From NCBI RefSeq assembly GCF_003206715.1, contig NZ_PZJU01000020.1, positions 1 to 37,410 of the forward strand: a stretch of 37,410 bases of DNA, written 5' to 3'. This document shows positions 16,297 to 25,201 of this stretch, piece after piece (the first letter of the stretch is position 1; every line of letters begins with the position of its first letter). The notes beneath the pieces are model-generated. The model ran no database searches and was not told where the DNA came from. It saw only the letters and a list, made by a program, of their open reading frames with translations. The translations under genes were made by a program, and so were the position numbers. This DNA comes from Salinicola peritrichatus (GTDB taxonomy: Bacteria > Pseudomonadota > Gammaproteobacteria > Pseudomonadales > Halomonadaceae).

Positions 16297-17291
16297 GATT
16301 TCACGAGGTTCCACGCTATCTGTCCGGCTGGCGGCTCATCGTCGCCACGGGCCTTCTTTTCGCCGCGCTCGCCACGCCGGCCGAAGCCCGCGAGCTGATC
16401 TTCGGCCACGGCGCCACGGAGGATACCGCCTACCACCTGAGCGCGGAGCGCTTCAAACAGTTGCTCGAGAAGAAAACCGACGGCGACCTGACGGTCAGCA
16501 TCTACAGCAACTCGGTGCTGGGTCACGAGACCGAGATGTTCGAGCAACAGACCGCCGGTGCGCTGGATTTCTCGATCATCAATCCGGGGCTGATCTCGGA
16601 GTTCTCGCGTACCGCCAGCATCTTCTCGATTCCGTTTCTCTATCGCGATCTCGATCACTGGCGGCACGTGCTCGACGGCGAGCCGGGACGCGAAATCGCC
16701 AAGCGCATCGAGGACGAGACCGGCGTCAAGGTGCTCGCCTACTACGGCGGCAGCACGCGCCAGATCGTCAGCACGCGCCCACTGGAAAGCCTCGACGACC
16801 TTCAGGGCATGAAGCTGCGTACCAACCCGACCCGCCCGGTGATCACCGCCTGGGCGGCGCTGGGTACCCAGCCGACGGTGATGGCCTACAAGGAGATCTA
16901 TACCGGGCTGCAGCTGGGCGCCATCGACGGCCTGCTCAACGAGGCGGAGTGGATCTACCGCATGCGCTTTCATGAGGTGGCACCGTATATCGGGCTCTCG
17001 GAGCACGACATCACCGTGCGCCTGCTGACGATCTCCGACGACACCTGGGATTCGCTCTCGCCGCAGGAGCAACAGGCGGTGCAGGCCGCCGCCGACGAGA
17101 GCGAGCAGTACGCCCGCGACCTGCAGATCCGGCTCGACAAGGAGTCCCGCGACAAGCTGAAGGCCGAGGGTGCCACCTTCTACCCGATGGATCGCGAGCG
17201 CATGCAGAAAATCGTCGCCGGCCCGCTGGGCAAGGTGATCGACGACATGGGCCTGCGCGATCTGTACGAGATGATCATCGATACTCAGTGA
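16293..17291 (+). CDS. dctP: TRAP solute-binding protein DctP (second system)
   Basis: A 332-residue periplasmic protein with a cleavable signal peptide (hydrophobic run IVATGLLFAALATP, likely cut after AEA near residue 33). DctP marks include SAERFKQLLEKKTDG, QGMKLRTNPTRPVI with the carboxylate-binding Arg, and KEIYTGLQLGAIDGLLNEAE. The usual GQENP reads GLLNEAE here, which fits a sugar-acid-type ligand more than C4-dicarboxylate, though this is only a suggestion. AGGAG lies just before the ATG, inside the end of the lacI-like remnant. It heads a dctPQM operon. Confidence 0.93.
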   Translation: MRFHEVPRYLSGWRLIVATGLLFAALATPAEARELIFGHGATEDTAYHLSAERFKQLLEKKTDGDLTVSIYSNSVLGHETEMFEQQTAGALDFSIINPGLISEFSRTASIFSIPFLYRDLDHWRHVLDGEPGREIAKRIEDETGVKVLAYYGGSTRQIVSTRPLESLDDLQGMKLRTNPTRPVITAWAALGTQPTVMAYKEIYTGLQLGAIDGLLNEAEWIYRMRFHEVAPYIGLSEHDITVRLLTISDDTWDSLSPQEQQAVQAAADESEQYARDLQIRLDKESRDKLKAEGATFYPMDRERMQKIVAGPLGKVIDDMGLRDLYEMIIDTQ

Positions 17292-17302
17292 GGAGCCACG
17301 TC

Positions 17303-17917
17303 ATGGCATTCGCAACGGCCCTGGGCCGCGTCAACCGCCAGCTGGAACGCCTCCTTCAAGGGGTATTGCTGCTGTTGCTGGCCAGCTTCATCGTGCTGAT
17401 CGTCTATCAGATCGTCAGCCGCAACCTCGGTTTTCTACCCCGGCTCTACTGGACCGAAGAGATGAGCCGCTTCGCCTTCCAGTGGATGATCATGCTGGGC
17501 ACCGCGATCGGCGTGCTGCATGCCGATCATTTCGTGCTCGAAGCCTTCCCCCGCGGCTCCCGCCCCGACCGGATGACTCGGGTGATCCGCGATGTTGCCT
17601 GCCTGATCGTCGGCCTGATCTTCGTCGTGTTCGGCTGGAACTTTGCGCTTTCCGGCTTCAACCGGATTGCCAGTGCCTCGCAGCTGCCGATGGTGGTGAC
17701 CTATTCGGCCTTCTTTGTCTGTGGGGTATTGATCGTGCTGTTCAGCCTGCAGCGTCTGTCGCTGACCGCCAGCCGTGGCGTGGAAGCGATGGAGCGCGAG
17801 CTCGATACCCCCTCGGAGATCGATGAGTTGATCGACCCGGAGAATCCGAGCGCACCGCCGACCCAAGAGCTCGATTCACCGCTTGCCGCCGACCGCAACC
17901 AGGAGAAGACGCCATGA
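17303..17917 (+). CDS. dctQ: TRAP small membrane subunit DctQ (second system)
   Basis: From the ATG at 17303, preceded by GAGGAG at 7 bp, the product has about 204 residues. A GTG at 17288 is in frame and overlaps the dctP stop, but the ribosome-binding site favours the ATG. There are four membrane segments and the motif YWTEEMSRFAFQWMIMLGTA. A polar acidic tail of about 45 residues after the last segment (PSEIDELIDPENPSAPPTQ) is longer than usual. It overlaps dctM by 4 bp. Confidence 0.92.
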   Translation: MAFATALGRVNRQLERLLQGVLLLLLASFIVLIVYQIVSRNLGFLPRLYWTEEMSRFAFQWMIMLGTAIGVLHADHFVLEAFPRGSRPDRMTRVIRDVACLIVGLIFVVFGWNFALSGFNRIASASQLPMVVTYSAFFVCGVLIVLFSLQRLSLTASRGVEAMERELDTPSEIDELIDPENPSAPPTQELDSPLAADRNQEKTP

Positions 17918-19221
17918 TGCCTACCGACTGGTTACCCATGCTGCCGTGGCTGTTGTTCGTGCTGCTCGGTGTGCTCATCGTGCTGGGTGTGCCGATCGCC
18001 ATGTCGCTGGTACTGACGTCGTTTTCCATCATCGCGCTCGACCCGCGCCTGATTCCGTGGGTCATGTTCCAGCGCATGTACTACGGCATGGACTCCTTCG
18101 TGCTGCTGGCGGTGCCGCTGTTCCTGCTTGCCGGCAATCTGATGAACGCCGCGCGCATCACCGACCGTCTGATCACGCTGTGCCTCAATCTGGTCGGCCA
18201 TCTCAAAGGCGCGCTGGCCCATGTCAACGTACTGGTCAGCATGCTGTTCGCCGGGGTTTCCGGCTCCTCCACCGCCGACAGCGCCGGTATCGGCACGGTG
18301 CTGATTCCGGCAATGAAGAAGGAGGGCTATCCGACCCACTTCAGCGTCGCGGTGACGGCCGCGTCGTCGGTGATGGGGATCATCATTCCGCCATCGATCA
18401 ACATGATCGTCTGGGGCGCGCTCACCAGCACCTCGATTGCCGGGCTGTTTCTCGGCGGTATCGTGCCGGGCATCCTGATCGCGATCGCTCAACTGCTGCT
18501 CAACCTCGGCTACGTGCGCCGTTACGATGTGCCCACGCGCCAGCGTGCCTCCTTCACGCAACTGGCGCGCTCGGGCAAGGATGGCCTGCTCGCCGCCGGC
18601 ATTCCGGTACTGATCATCGGCGGCATCACCCTGGGTATCGTCACGCCCACCGAGGCTGCGGTGATGGCCGTGCTCTACGCGCTGATTCTGGGTTTCGTGG
18701 TCTATCGCGAACTGACCTTCAGGAGCGTGCTGGATGCCTCCACCGATACCGTGCGGCTCTGCTCGCTATCGCTGTTCAGCCTGGTCGGCGCGGCGATCTT
18801 CGGCTATCTGATCAGCTTTTACCGCATTCCGCCGTCGCTGATGGCGGGTGTCGAGATCACCGATCCGACCACACTACTGATCGTCGCCACCATCGTCATG
18901 CTGCTGGTCGGCACCTTCATGGACTCGCTGCCGGCGATGGCGATCCTGGCGCCGATCTTCCAGCCGCTGGCGGCCCAGGCCGGCGTCGATCCGCTGCAGT
19001 TCGGCGTGATCAGCGTCATGGCGCTCGGCCTGGGCCTGATCACCCCACCCTACGGCCTGTGCCTGATGATCGCGGCCAAGATCGGCGGTATTCCGCTGCT
19101 CAAGGCACTGGGCACGACGATGATCTACCTGCTGGTGATGCTGGTGGTGATCGGTGTGCTGATCGCCTTCCCCGAGCTGACGCTTTATCTGCCGCAGACC
19201 TTCGGCCCCGATAGCGGCTAG
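17914..19221 (+). CDS. dctM: TRAP large membrane subunit DctM (second system)
   Basis: A 435-residue protein with about 12-13 membrane segments. Family landmarks include DSFVLLAVPLFLLAGNLM, FAGVSGSSTADSAGIG, MGIIIPPSINMIVWGA, TPTEAAVMAVLYALI and GLITPPYGLCLMIAAKIGG. It is the transport channel paired with DctQ and DctP just upstream. Start ATG 17914 overlaps the dctQ stop and has AGGAG at 8 bp; a second ATG follows at once. No terminator was recognised after it. Confidence 0.95.
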   Translation: MMPTDWLPMLPWLLFVLLGVLIVLGVPIAMSLVLTSFSIIALDPRLIPWVMFQRMYYGMDSFVLLAVPLFLLAGNLMNAARITDRLITLCLNLVGHLKGALAHVNVLVSMLFAGVSGSSTADSAGIGTVLIPAMKKEGYPTHFSVAVTAASSVMGIIIPPSINMIVWGALTSTSIAGLFLGGIVPGILIAIAQLLLNLGYVRRYDVPTRQRASFTQLARSGKDGLLAAGIPVLIIGGITLGIVTPTEAAVMAVLYALILGFVVYRELTFRSVLDASTDTVRLCSLSLFSLVGAAIFGYLISFYRIPPSLMAGVEITDPTTLLIVATIVMLLVGTFMDSLPAMAILAPIFQPLAAQAGVDPLQFGVISVMALGLGLITPPYGLCLMIAAKIGGIPLLKALGTTMIYLLVMLVVIGVLIAFPELTLYLPQTFGPDSG

Positions 19222-19244
19222 GGCCGTTTTTCGACACGGCGCGC

Positions 19245-19272
19245 TTGAATTTCTGTCGACAGTCCCTATAAC
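19245..19272 (+). promoter_or_regulatory. Predicted sigma-70 promoter for the glycosyltransferase/debranching operon
   Basis: TTGAAT at 19245-19250 and TATAAC at 19267-19272, 16 bp apart, are close to consensus. The start codon of the glycosyltransferase lies about 100 bp downstream with a strong GGAGG. Confidence 0.5.
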
Positions 19273-19373
19273 CCGTTTCGTTTCGGCCTGGCTGGTGGCG
19301 TTGGCGTGCCCCGCCAGCGCCGCGTTCATTCTGTGGCTGCGTTTTTCCGTTTAGCGATCGGAGGAATATCAGG

Positions 19374-20462
19374 ATGAGAATCGCCCAAGTCGCTCCCCTC
19401 AACGAATCCGTTCCACCCAAGCAGTACGGCGGTACCGAACGCGTCGTTTCCTATCTCACCGAAGCGTTGGTCGCCCAGGGCCATGAAGTGACGCTTTTCG
19501 CCAGCGGCGATTCGCGAACCGCCGCGGAACTGGTGCCGATGTGCGAGCGCGCCATGCGCGGCGACGAGCTGGTGGTCGACAGGATCTCGCCCCTGCTCGC
19601 CCAGATCGACAGCGTGCTCGAACGCGCCGACGATTTCGACGTGATCCACTTCCATACCGACTATCACGCTCACTTCCTGCCATTGCGTTATCTGTCCGTG
19701 CCGCATCTCACCACCTTGCACGGCAGGCTCGACATCAGCGACGCCTATCCGCTGTTCGCGCGTTTCCCCCACGAGCCGCTGGTATCGATCTCCAATCATC
19801 AGCGCCAGCCGCTGCGTGGCGTCAACTGGCTCGATACCGTCTACAACGGCGTGCCCGAGTCGCTCTACCGTCTCAATCCCGACGGTGGCGACTATCTCGC
19901 CTTCATCGGCCGTTTCTCGCCGGAGAAGGCGCCGCATACGGCGATCGAAATCGCCCTGCGCGCCGGGTTGCCGATCAAGCTGGCCGCCAAGCCCGCCGAC
20001 GTCCAGGGCGACAAGGACTATTTCGATAGCTGCATCAAACCGCTGCTCTCCCATCCGCAGGTGGAATACATCGGCGAGATCGGCGAAAGAGAAAAGAACG
20101 ATTTCCTCGGCAATGCCCGCGCGCTGCTGTTCCCGATCGCCTGGCCCGAACCGTTCGGCCTGGTGATGATCGAGGCCATGGCCTGCGGCACTCCGGTCGT
20201 CGCCTTCCGGCGGGGCTCGGTGCCCGAAGTCATGCGCGATGGCGTCAGCGGCCGGGTGGTCGACAACGTCGATCAGGCAGTCGCCGCGCTGGCGCATATC
20301 GAGAAGATCGACCGCCGGGCATGTCGGCGCTACTTCGAGCGGCACTTCTCGGTCTCGGCGATGACCGAAGGTTACCTGAGCTGCTATCAGCGCCTGCTCG
20401 ACTCCGGGAACGGCCCGCATGGCCCCCGCCAGCGTATTCCCCTGCATACCGCCGTCGCTTGA
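19374..20462 (+). CDS. Glycosyltransferase family 4
   Basis: A 362-residue GT-B-fold retaining glycosyltransferase. The N-terminal acceptor domain starts MRIAQVAPLNESVPP with a glycine-rich KQYGGTERVVSYLTEAL loop. The C-terminal nucleotide-sugar domain shows FIGRFSPEKAPHTAIEIA, PIAWPEPFGLVMIEAMACG (the EX7E-like catalytic and sugar-nucleotide motif) and TPVVAFRRGSVPEV. GGAGG is placed 8 bp before ATG. It is followed 10 bp later by an amylo-alpha-1,6-glucosidase-like gene, so it probably makes or extends an alpha-glucoside or glucan that the second enzyme trims. Donor and acceptor cannot be read from sequence. Confidence 0.9.
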   Translation: MRIAQVAPLNESVPPKQYGGTERVVSYLTEALVAQGHEVTLFASGDSRTAAELVPMCERAMRGDELVVDRISPLLAQIDSVLERADDFDVIHFHTDYHAHFLPLRYLSVPHLTTLHGRLDISDAYPLFARFPHEPLVSISNHQRQPLRGVNWLDTVYNGVPESLYRLNPDGGDYLAFIGRFSPEKAPHTAIEIALRAGLPIKLAAKPADVQGDKDYFDSCIKPLLSHPQVEYIGEIGEREKNDFLGNARALLFPIAWPEPFGLVMIEAMACGTPVVAFRRGSVPEVMRDGVSGRVVDNVDQAVAALAHIEKIDRRACRRYFERHFSVSAMTEGYLSCYQRLLDSGNGPHGPRQRIPLHTAVA

Positions 20463-20472
20463 GGAGTCGGTC

Positions 20473-22632
20473 ATGAACGATACGATTCGCGTCAACGATC
20501 AGTGGTACGTCAACGCCAGTTCGGCACGCGCGGATTCACGCACCCAGGTGCTCAAACAGGGCGAGACCTTCGCCCTTTTCGATCGGCTGGGAGACATCCA
20601 GCCGGTCGGCCTCGGCGAACAGGGGCTCTACCATGAGGGAACCCGCTATCTGTCGCGGCTCGAGCTGGATGTCGATGGCCAGCGGCCGTTGCTGCTCAAT
20701 TCGGCGGTCAACCGCGACAACCAGGGATTCAGCGTGGACCTCACCGTGCCGGCCAGCGCCGAGGTAGCCAAGGATACGGTGCATCTGCGCCGCACCAAGG
20801 TGCTCTGGGACGGGGTGCTGCACGAGCGTATCCGCATCACCAACTACGGCACTGCCACCGCCAGGTTGCGGCTCGGTGTGCTGGTGGCCGCCGACTACGC
20901 CGATATCTTCGAAATCCGCGGACGCCAGCGCGCCCAGCGCGGGGAGCGGCTCGCGCCGACCCGGGACGGACAGGCCGTGCTCTTCCGTTACCGTGGTCTC
21001 GATGGCCGAACGAGTCAGACGCGCATTCGATGCGACCGCCCGGTGCGTGTCGATGAGGCGGAAAACGGCCAGTATCTGGTTCATGAGCTGGAATTGGCCT
21101 CCCAGCAGACGGTCACGCTCGAACTCAGTGTCGCCTGCGAGGAAGGGAAAGCACCGGAACAGGCACTGGACTTCGACACCGCCGTGCATCGGATCGGCGC
21201 CCGGCGGGCCCACGATCGCGCCCTGGTCGGCTCGCTCTACTCCGACAACGAGCAGTTCAACGAGTGGATGACACGCTCCGCCGCCGATCTGCAGATGCTG
21301 GTCAGCGATACGCCGCATGGGCCCTATCCCTACGCCGGGGTGCCCTGGTTCAGTACGGCGTTCGGGCGCGATGGACTGATCACCGCGCTGCAGACCCTGT
21401 GGCTGGCTCCCGATCTGGCGCGCGGCGTGCTGGGGTTTCTCGCCGCCACCCAGGCCGAGGACCAAAATGCCCAGTCCGACGCCTCCCCCGGCAAGATCCT
21501 GCACGAAACCCGCGACGGCGAAATGGCGCGGCTCGGCGAGGTTCCCTTCGGACGCTACTACGGCAGCGTCGATTCGACGCCGCTGTTCGTGGTATTGGCC
21601 GACGCCTATCAGGCGCGTAGCGGGGACACGGCGTTCATCCGCCAGCTGTGGCCGGCGCTGGAACAGGCACTGCACTGGATCGATCGATATGGCGATCTCG
21701 ATGGCGACGGCTTCGTCGAATACGAGGCCAGCCGTCATGGCGGACTGACACAGCAGGGCTGGAAGGACTCCGCCGATTCCGTGTTTCATGCCGACGGCCG
21801 TAGTGCCGAGGGTCCCATCGCCTTGTGCGAGGTTCAGGGCTACGTGTTCGCCGCCAAGCGTGGTGCCGCCAGGCTGGCACGGCTGCTGGAAAAGCCGGAG
21901 ATGGCCACGCGCCTGGAGCGGGAAGCCGATACGTTGCAGCAGCGCTTCGATGCCGCCTTCTGGCGCGACGACATCGCCAGCTACGCCCTGGCACTGGATG
22001 GCGACAAGACCCCGTGCGCCGTTCGCGCCTCCAACGCCGGCCACGCCTTGTGGAGTGGGATCGCGCTACCGGAGCGGGCCAGCACGCTGGCGCGAACACT
22101 GCTTTCCACAGAAGGTTTCAACGGCTTCGGCATTCGTACCCTGGCCGAAGGCGAGGCTCGCTTCAACCCGATGTCCTACCACAATGGCTCGGTATGGCCG
22201 CACGACAATGCCATGATCGCCCAGGGGCTGGCCCGCTACGGCTACCAGGAGGCCGCTATCCGCATCATGACCGGGCTGTTCGAGGCCGCCATGCACATGG
22301 AGGATTACCGCTTGCCCGAACTCTTCTGCGGCTTCGCGCGCGAACCCTCGCAAGGGCCGACGCGCTATCCCGTGGCCTGCTCGCCCCAGGCGTGGGCGGC
22401 GGGCAGCGTATTCCAGATGCTGCAGGCGTGTCTCGGTCTGACCTTCAGCGCCGAATCTCCGCATCTGCGCTTCGACTATCCCCGCCTGCCGGTGTGGATC
22501 AACCACCTGTCGATCCAGCGGCTGCGCGTCGGCGACGCCACCCTCGATCTCTCGTTGGCCCGGCACGCCAACGATGTCAGCGTCAACGTCACCCACCGCG
22601 AAGGCGACGTGAAGGTCAGCGTGCTGGTCTAG
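20473..22632 (+). CDS. Amylo-alpha-1,6-glucosidase-like (glycogen debranching family) enzyme
   Basis: A 719-residue protein from the ATG at 20473, with GAGGAG 6 bp upstream; longer starts lie inside the preceding gene. The N-terminal beta-rich domain (GDE_N type, about residues 25-220) contains GLGEQGLYHEGTRYLSRLEL. The C-terminal (alpha/alpha)6-barrel (about 260-690) contains PYAGVPWFSTAFGRDGLIT, GEVPFGRYYGSVDSTPLFV, DGFVEYEASRHGGLTQQGW and FNPMSYHNGSVWPHDNAMI, all typical of this glucosidase family. It probably hydrolyses alpha-glucosidic bonds in glycogen-like or small compatible-solute glucosides in the cytosol. No signal peptide. Pairing with the glycosyltransferase suggests turnover of its product. 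Confidence 0.88.
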   Translation: MNDTIRVNDQWYVNASSARADSRTQVLKQGETFALFDRLGDIQPVGLGEQGLYHEGTRYLSRLELDVDGQRPLLLNSAVNRDNQGFSVDLTVPASAEVAKDTVHLRRTKVLWDGVLHERIRITNYGTATARLRLGVLVAADYADIFEIRGRQRAQRGERLAPTRDGQAVLFRYRGLDGRTSQTRIRCDRPVRVDEAENGQYLVHELELASQQTVTLELSVACEEGKAPEQALDFDTAVHRIGARRAHDRALVGSLYSDNEQFNEWMTRSAADLQMLVSDTPHGPYPYAGVPWFSTAFGRDGLITALQTLWLAPDLARGVLGFLAATQAEDQNAQSDASPGKILHETRDGEMARLGEVPFGRYYGSVDSTPLFVVLADAYQARSGDTAFIRQLWPALEQALHWIDRYGDLDGDGFVEYEASRHGGLTQQGWKDSADSVFHADGRSAEGPIALCEVQGYVFAAKRGAARLARLLEKPEMATRLEREADTLQQRFDAAFWRDDIASYALALDGDKTPCAVRASNAGHALWSGIALPERASTLARTLLSTEGFNGFGIRTLAEGEARFNPMSYHNGSVWPHDNAMIAQGLARYGYQEAAIRIMTGLFEAAMHMEDYRLPELFCGFAREPSQGPTRYPVACSPQAWAAGSVFQMLQACLGLTFSAESPHLRFDYPRLPVWINHLSIQRLRVGDATLDLSLARHANDVSVNVTHREGDVKVSVLV

Positions 22633-22962
22633 CGGCTCGAACGCATGAGGAGAAGCCATTGGCGAGGACGTTGAAAGGCTTCAGCGGGATATAACTCAAC
22701 CTGCAGCGGGAGCGCGACTGAATCGAAGGCATTCATCGGAAAATGATGGGTTTCAGCAGGAATGTGCAGCGAGTGAGCATTTTCCCCATCCCGGCTTGTC
22801 AAGGTGAATCGGGACGACTAAAGTTGAAATCGAGATTGAAAACAGTGTTCCGTAATCCTATGTTCAAGGTTTCCGGTTACGGCGCCGATAATCGGGACAC
22901 TGGGAAGCTCTGATTTACGTCGCGAGCGATGGGAGATTGGTCGCTGCCGGTGCGCAAGAACC
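22633..22962 (+). other. Intergenic region, no gene recognised
   Basis: About 330 bp after the debranching gene. A tiny frame at 22860-22913 (MFKVSGYGADNRDTGKL) is probably chance. No clear T-tailed hairpin or promoter stands out. Confidence 0.3.
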
Positions 22963-23055
22963 GGAGTTTACGCGGTGTTAAATGAGGATTCTGACCGGGC
23001 TGGCGCACCAGCACCGCCAGCGATCAAGCTATCGAGCGCAGTAGTTAATCAGTGT
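22963..23055. repeat. Dispersed intergenic repeat, copy 1 (partial)
   Basis: Contains gagtttacgcggtgttaaatgagg, similar to 27277-27298, and cgagcgcagtagtt (23033-23046), which is identical to the reverse complement of 24359-24372. It lies in the leader region of the HAD phosphatase gene. Confidence 0.55.
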
Positions 23056-23140
23056 TTCCCTAGAGCGATTTTCAGCGACAGGCGGGCCCCACTCGCTTGC
23101 CAATTCGAACTCACCGACTGCGCCCTCGAGGCGACCCATC

Positions 23141-23821
23141 ATGCCCGATCCGCTCTGTTTGCTATTCGATTGCGACGGCACCCTGGTCGACAGCGAACCG
23201 CTGCTGGCCGAAATCATGGCCAAATGCCTGACCCAGGCCGGGCTCCCTTTTCAGGCCAGCGACTACATGCGCGATTTCCGTGGCACTCGCTTTGCCAACA
23301 TCGTCGCGCACCTGGAGCGTGTCTACGGACGCCTGGAAGATGGGGTCCGCGAGCAGGCCGAGACCGCCATGCGCCAGGAAATGCACGAACGCATGGCCAC
23401 CGAGCTTCAGCCCCTCGATGGCGTGGCACAAGCACTGGACGCTCTCGGTGCGCTGCCGCGCTGCGTCGCCTCCAACGGCCCCGAGCACAAGATCCGCCGG
23501 GCGCTGGACAGCACCGGGCTGAGCGGTTTCTTCGGCGACAACATCTATAGCGCCTATACCGTGGGCAGCTGGAAACCGGAGCCGGGCCTGTTCCTCCACG
23601 CCGGGCGGGACATGGGTTTCGCGCCCGCCGACTGCGTGGTCATCGATGACGCTCAGGTCGGTGTACGCGCGGCATTGGCAGCCGGCATGCGGGTCGTCCA
23701 CATCAACCGCTTCCCCGAGCGCGAGGCGACACCCGCCGGTGCCATCGGCATCCGTCAGATGGATGAACTGCCGGCCGCCATCGACAGGCTGATCCCCGCC
23801 CTCGCCGCCAGCAATCTCTGA
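23141..23821 (+). CDS. HAD-superfamily (subfamily IA) phosphatase
   Basis: A 226-residue haloacid-dehalogenase-type hydrolase. Motif I is LFDCDGTLVDSEP (nucleophile Asp and acid Asp), motif II is the Ser in RCVASNGPEHKI, motif III Lys lies in VGSWKPEPGLF, and motif IV is VVIDDAQVGVRAALAAG. The alpha-helical cap between motif I and II (about residues 18-85) is of the beta-phosphoglucomutase or sugar-phosphatase kind. Likely substrates are small phosphates such as sugar phosphates; the exact one is open. The gene ends 25 bp before a strong terminator hairpin. Confidence 0.9.
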   Translation: MPDPLCLLFDCDGTLVDSEPLLAEIMAKCLTQAGLPFQASDYMRDFRGTRFANIVAHLERVYGRLEDGVREQAETAMRQEMHERMATELQPLDGVAQALDALGALPRCVASNGPEHKIRRALDSTGLSGFFGDNIYSAYTVGSWKPEPGLFLHAGRDMGFAPADCVVIDDAQVGVRAALAAGMRVVHINRFPEREATPAGAIGIRQMDELPAAIDRLIPALAASNL

Positions 23822-23845
23822 CCCCCTTGGCATGAATCTCGACTC

Positions 23846-23872
23846 GCGGCCCGAGCCAACCGCTCGGGCCGC
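23846..23872 (+). terminator. Intrinsic-type terminator after the HAD phosphatase gene
   Basis: A perfect 10-bp stem gcggcccgag / ctcgggccgc with a 7-base loop follows the stop codon; a short T-containing tail (ggtcatttc) follows. The weak T-run lowers certainty. Confidence 0.6.
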
Positions 23873-23949
23873 GGTCATTTCGGAATCGGTCGTTTTCGCG
23901 CGAACGGCCGCGTTATCATGCGCCTTTCATGTCTTGATTCGGAGTTCTC

Positions 23950-24324
23950 ATGCCTTCGTTACAGGATCAGCTACGCGGCCTGGTCTACTCCACCGAACAC
24001 GGCGAGACCTGCCCCGACTGCCGCCGGCCACGGGCCGACTGCCTTTGCCACGAACGCGAGGAGGCCGAGCGCATCGCCGCCTTGGACGGCATCGTGCGCA
24101 TCCGCCGCGAAACCAGCGGTCGCAAGGGCAAGGGCGTGACCACGATCCAGGGCGTCCCGCTGACCCATGACGAGCTGAAAACCCTGGCCAAGGCACTGAA
24201 GAAGCGCTGCGGCACCGGCGGCGCGGTCAAGGATGGCGTGATCGAAATCCAGGGCGATCATCGCGAAGTGCTCAAGACCGAGCTCGAATCCCGTGGCTAT
24301 CGGGTCAAACTGGCTGGTGGCTGA
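23950..24324 (+). CDS. yciH: SUI1/YciH-family translation factor
   Basis: A 124-residue protein with a short N-terminal Cys motif (TCPDCRRPRADCLC), typical of bacterial YciH, and a C-terminal SUI1/eIF1-like domain starting at about residue 45. The domain shows GRKGKGVTTIQGVP, LKTLAKALKKRCGTGGAVKDG and IEIQGDHREVL. E. coli YciH is thought to influence initiation fidelity on the 30S subunit. GGAG before the ATG supports the start. It stands alone between a terminator and a dispersed repeat. Confidence 0.95.
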   Translation: MPSLQDQLRGLVYSTEHGETCPDCRRPRADCLCHEREEAERIAALDGIVRIRRETSGRKGKGVTTIQGVPLTHDELKTLAKALKKRCGTGGAVKDGVIEIQGDHREVLKTELESRGYRVKLAGG

Positions 24325-24339
24325 GCAACTGGCCGAAGA

Positions 24340-24530
24340 CCGTTCGAGAATGCTGGCAAACTACTGCGCTCGCCCATGCAGCGTTGAGTCGGAGCGCAGC
24401 GGAGACAACAGCAAAGGCTGGCCCGAAGGGCGAGCGAAGCGAGTCAATCCACCTCAAAATGCTCATTTACGACATGTAAACTGCGCTTCTTCGATGGATT
24501 TCGCCTTGCCTGGCCATCGCTCGTGACGTT
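24340..24530. repeat. Dispersed intergenic repeat, copy 2 (most complete)
   Basis: Modules recognised: aactactgcgctcgcccatgc (24359-24379), ggctggcccgaagggcgagcg (from 24416), catttacgacatgtaaactgc (near 24464-24484) and cgccttgcctggccatcgctc (near 24502). Each has a partner in copy 3 at 27135-27335 or copy 1 at 22963-23055. It begins about 15 bp after yciH and may form a large transcript hairpin. Confidence 0.65.
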
Positions 24531-24613
24531 TGTCAGCATCCTCGTTCCAGTGGAATTTCCGCCCGCTTCGTCTGTCACAGCGGAACCGCCTTTTTCCTGT
24601 CGTGAGAATCGCA

Positions 24614-25033
24614 ATGCTCCTATCTACTGCGCTGCGTCGATATCGCCTCGCCGCGGCAATACTGTTACTTGGCGTACTCGCCGGCTGCGCCAGCGGGCCA
24701 CAATTCGAAACGCTCGAAGCCCGGATCGTTTCCGAAAAACCGGTGACACTGCCAACGGACGCCACCCTCGAAGTGCAGCTCGAGGACGAAACCACCGGTT
24801 CGGTACTCGCCAGCAGCCGCTATGAACGCCTAGGCCAGTTGCCGATCCCGGTCAACTTGCGCTATGCACCCGAGGCGATCGTCGCGGACGATATCTATCG
24901 GCTGAGCGCCCAGGTACGCAGCGGCGGCCGCATCATCTATCTCTCGCCGGAGCCGGTATCGGTGTTCGGCGTCGACGATCCCGAAACGCTCGACATTCCG
25001 ATCGAGACCACCGGCGCGAACACCGCGCGGTGA
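24614..25033 (+). CDS. YbaY/YscW-like lipoprotein
   Basis: From the ATG at 24614 the product has 139 residues. It starts with a charged stretch and a hydrophobic segment ending in the lipobox LAGC (LLLGVLAGCASG), so the mature N-terminal Cys should be lipidated. The remaining domain (TLPTDATLEVQLEDETT, SSRYERLGQLPIPVNLRY, YRLSAQVRSGGRIIYLS) is a beta-sandwich of the YbaY/YscW type, PF09619 as I recall. These proteins sit in the outer or inner membrane facing the periplasm; their role is poorly defined. The frame is open further upstream but that part falls in the repeat. Confidence 0.8.
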   Translation: MLLSTALRRYRLAAAILLLGVLAGCASGPQFETLEARIVSEKPVTLPTDATLEVQLEDETTGSVLASSRYERLGQLPIPVNLRYAPEAIVADDIYRLSAQVRSGGRIIYLSPEPVSVFGVDDPETLDIPIETTGANTAR

Positions 25034-25201
25034 CGAACAGCGCCTCGGCGCGGGTGGCCCCCAGGTTGATGCGGGCCAGCTCCCTAGCGCTTCATGGATA
25101 TCCTGCACCGTACCGCGAACGCCGGCCGCGACATCGCGGAGCGTGCTCGACCTCGGCTAGAATAGGGCGTCCCGCCCACGCCACTGCAAGGACAATCGCC
25201 C

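Noticed and set aside
17883-19214. Second long plus-strand frame over dctM
   Set aside because: It is out of frame with dctM and has Arg/His-rich composition; dctM itself shows all family motifs.
20536-22044. 502-codon minus-strand frame within the debranching gene
   Set aside because: It is antisense to a well-supported enzyme gene and has no recognisable domain.
22860-22913. 17-residue frame MFKVSGYGADNRDTGKL
   Set aside because: Too short, no ribosome-binding site, and no recognised family; probably chance.
24340-24530. Possible CRISPR or tandem array
   Set aside because: The repeated pieces are not regularly spaced and differ in orientation; they fit a dispersed palindromic repeat instead.
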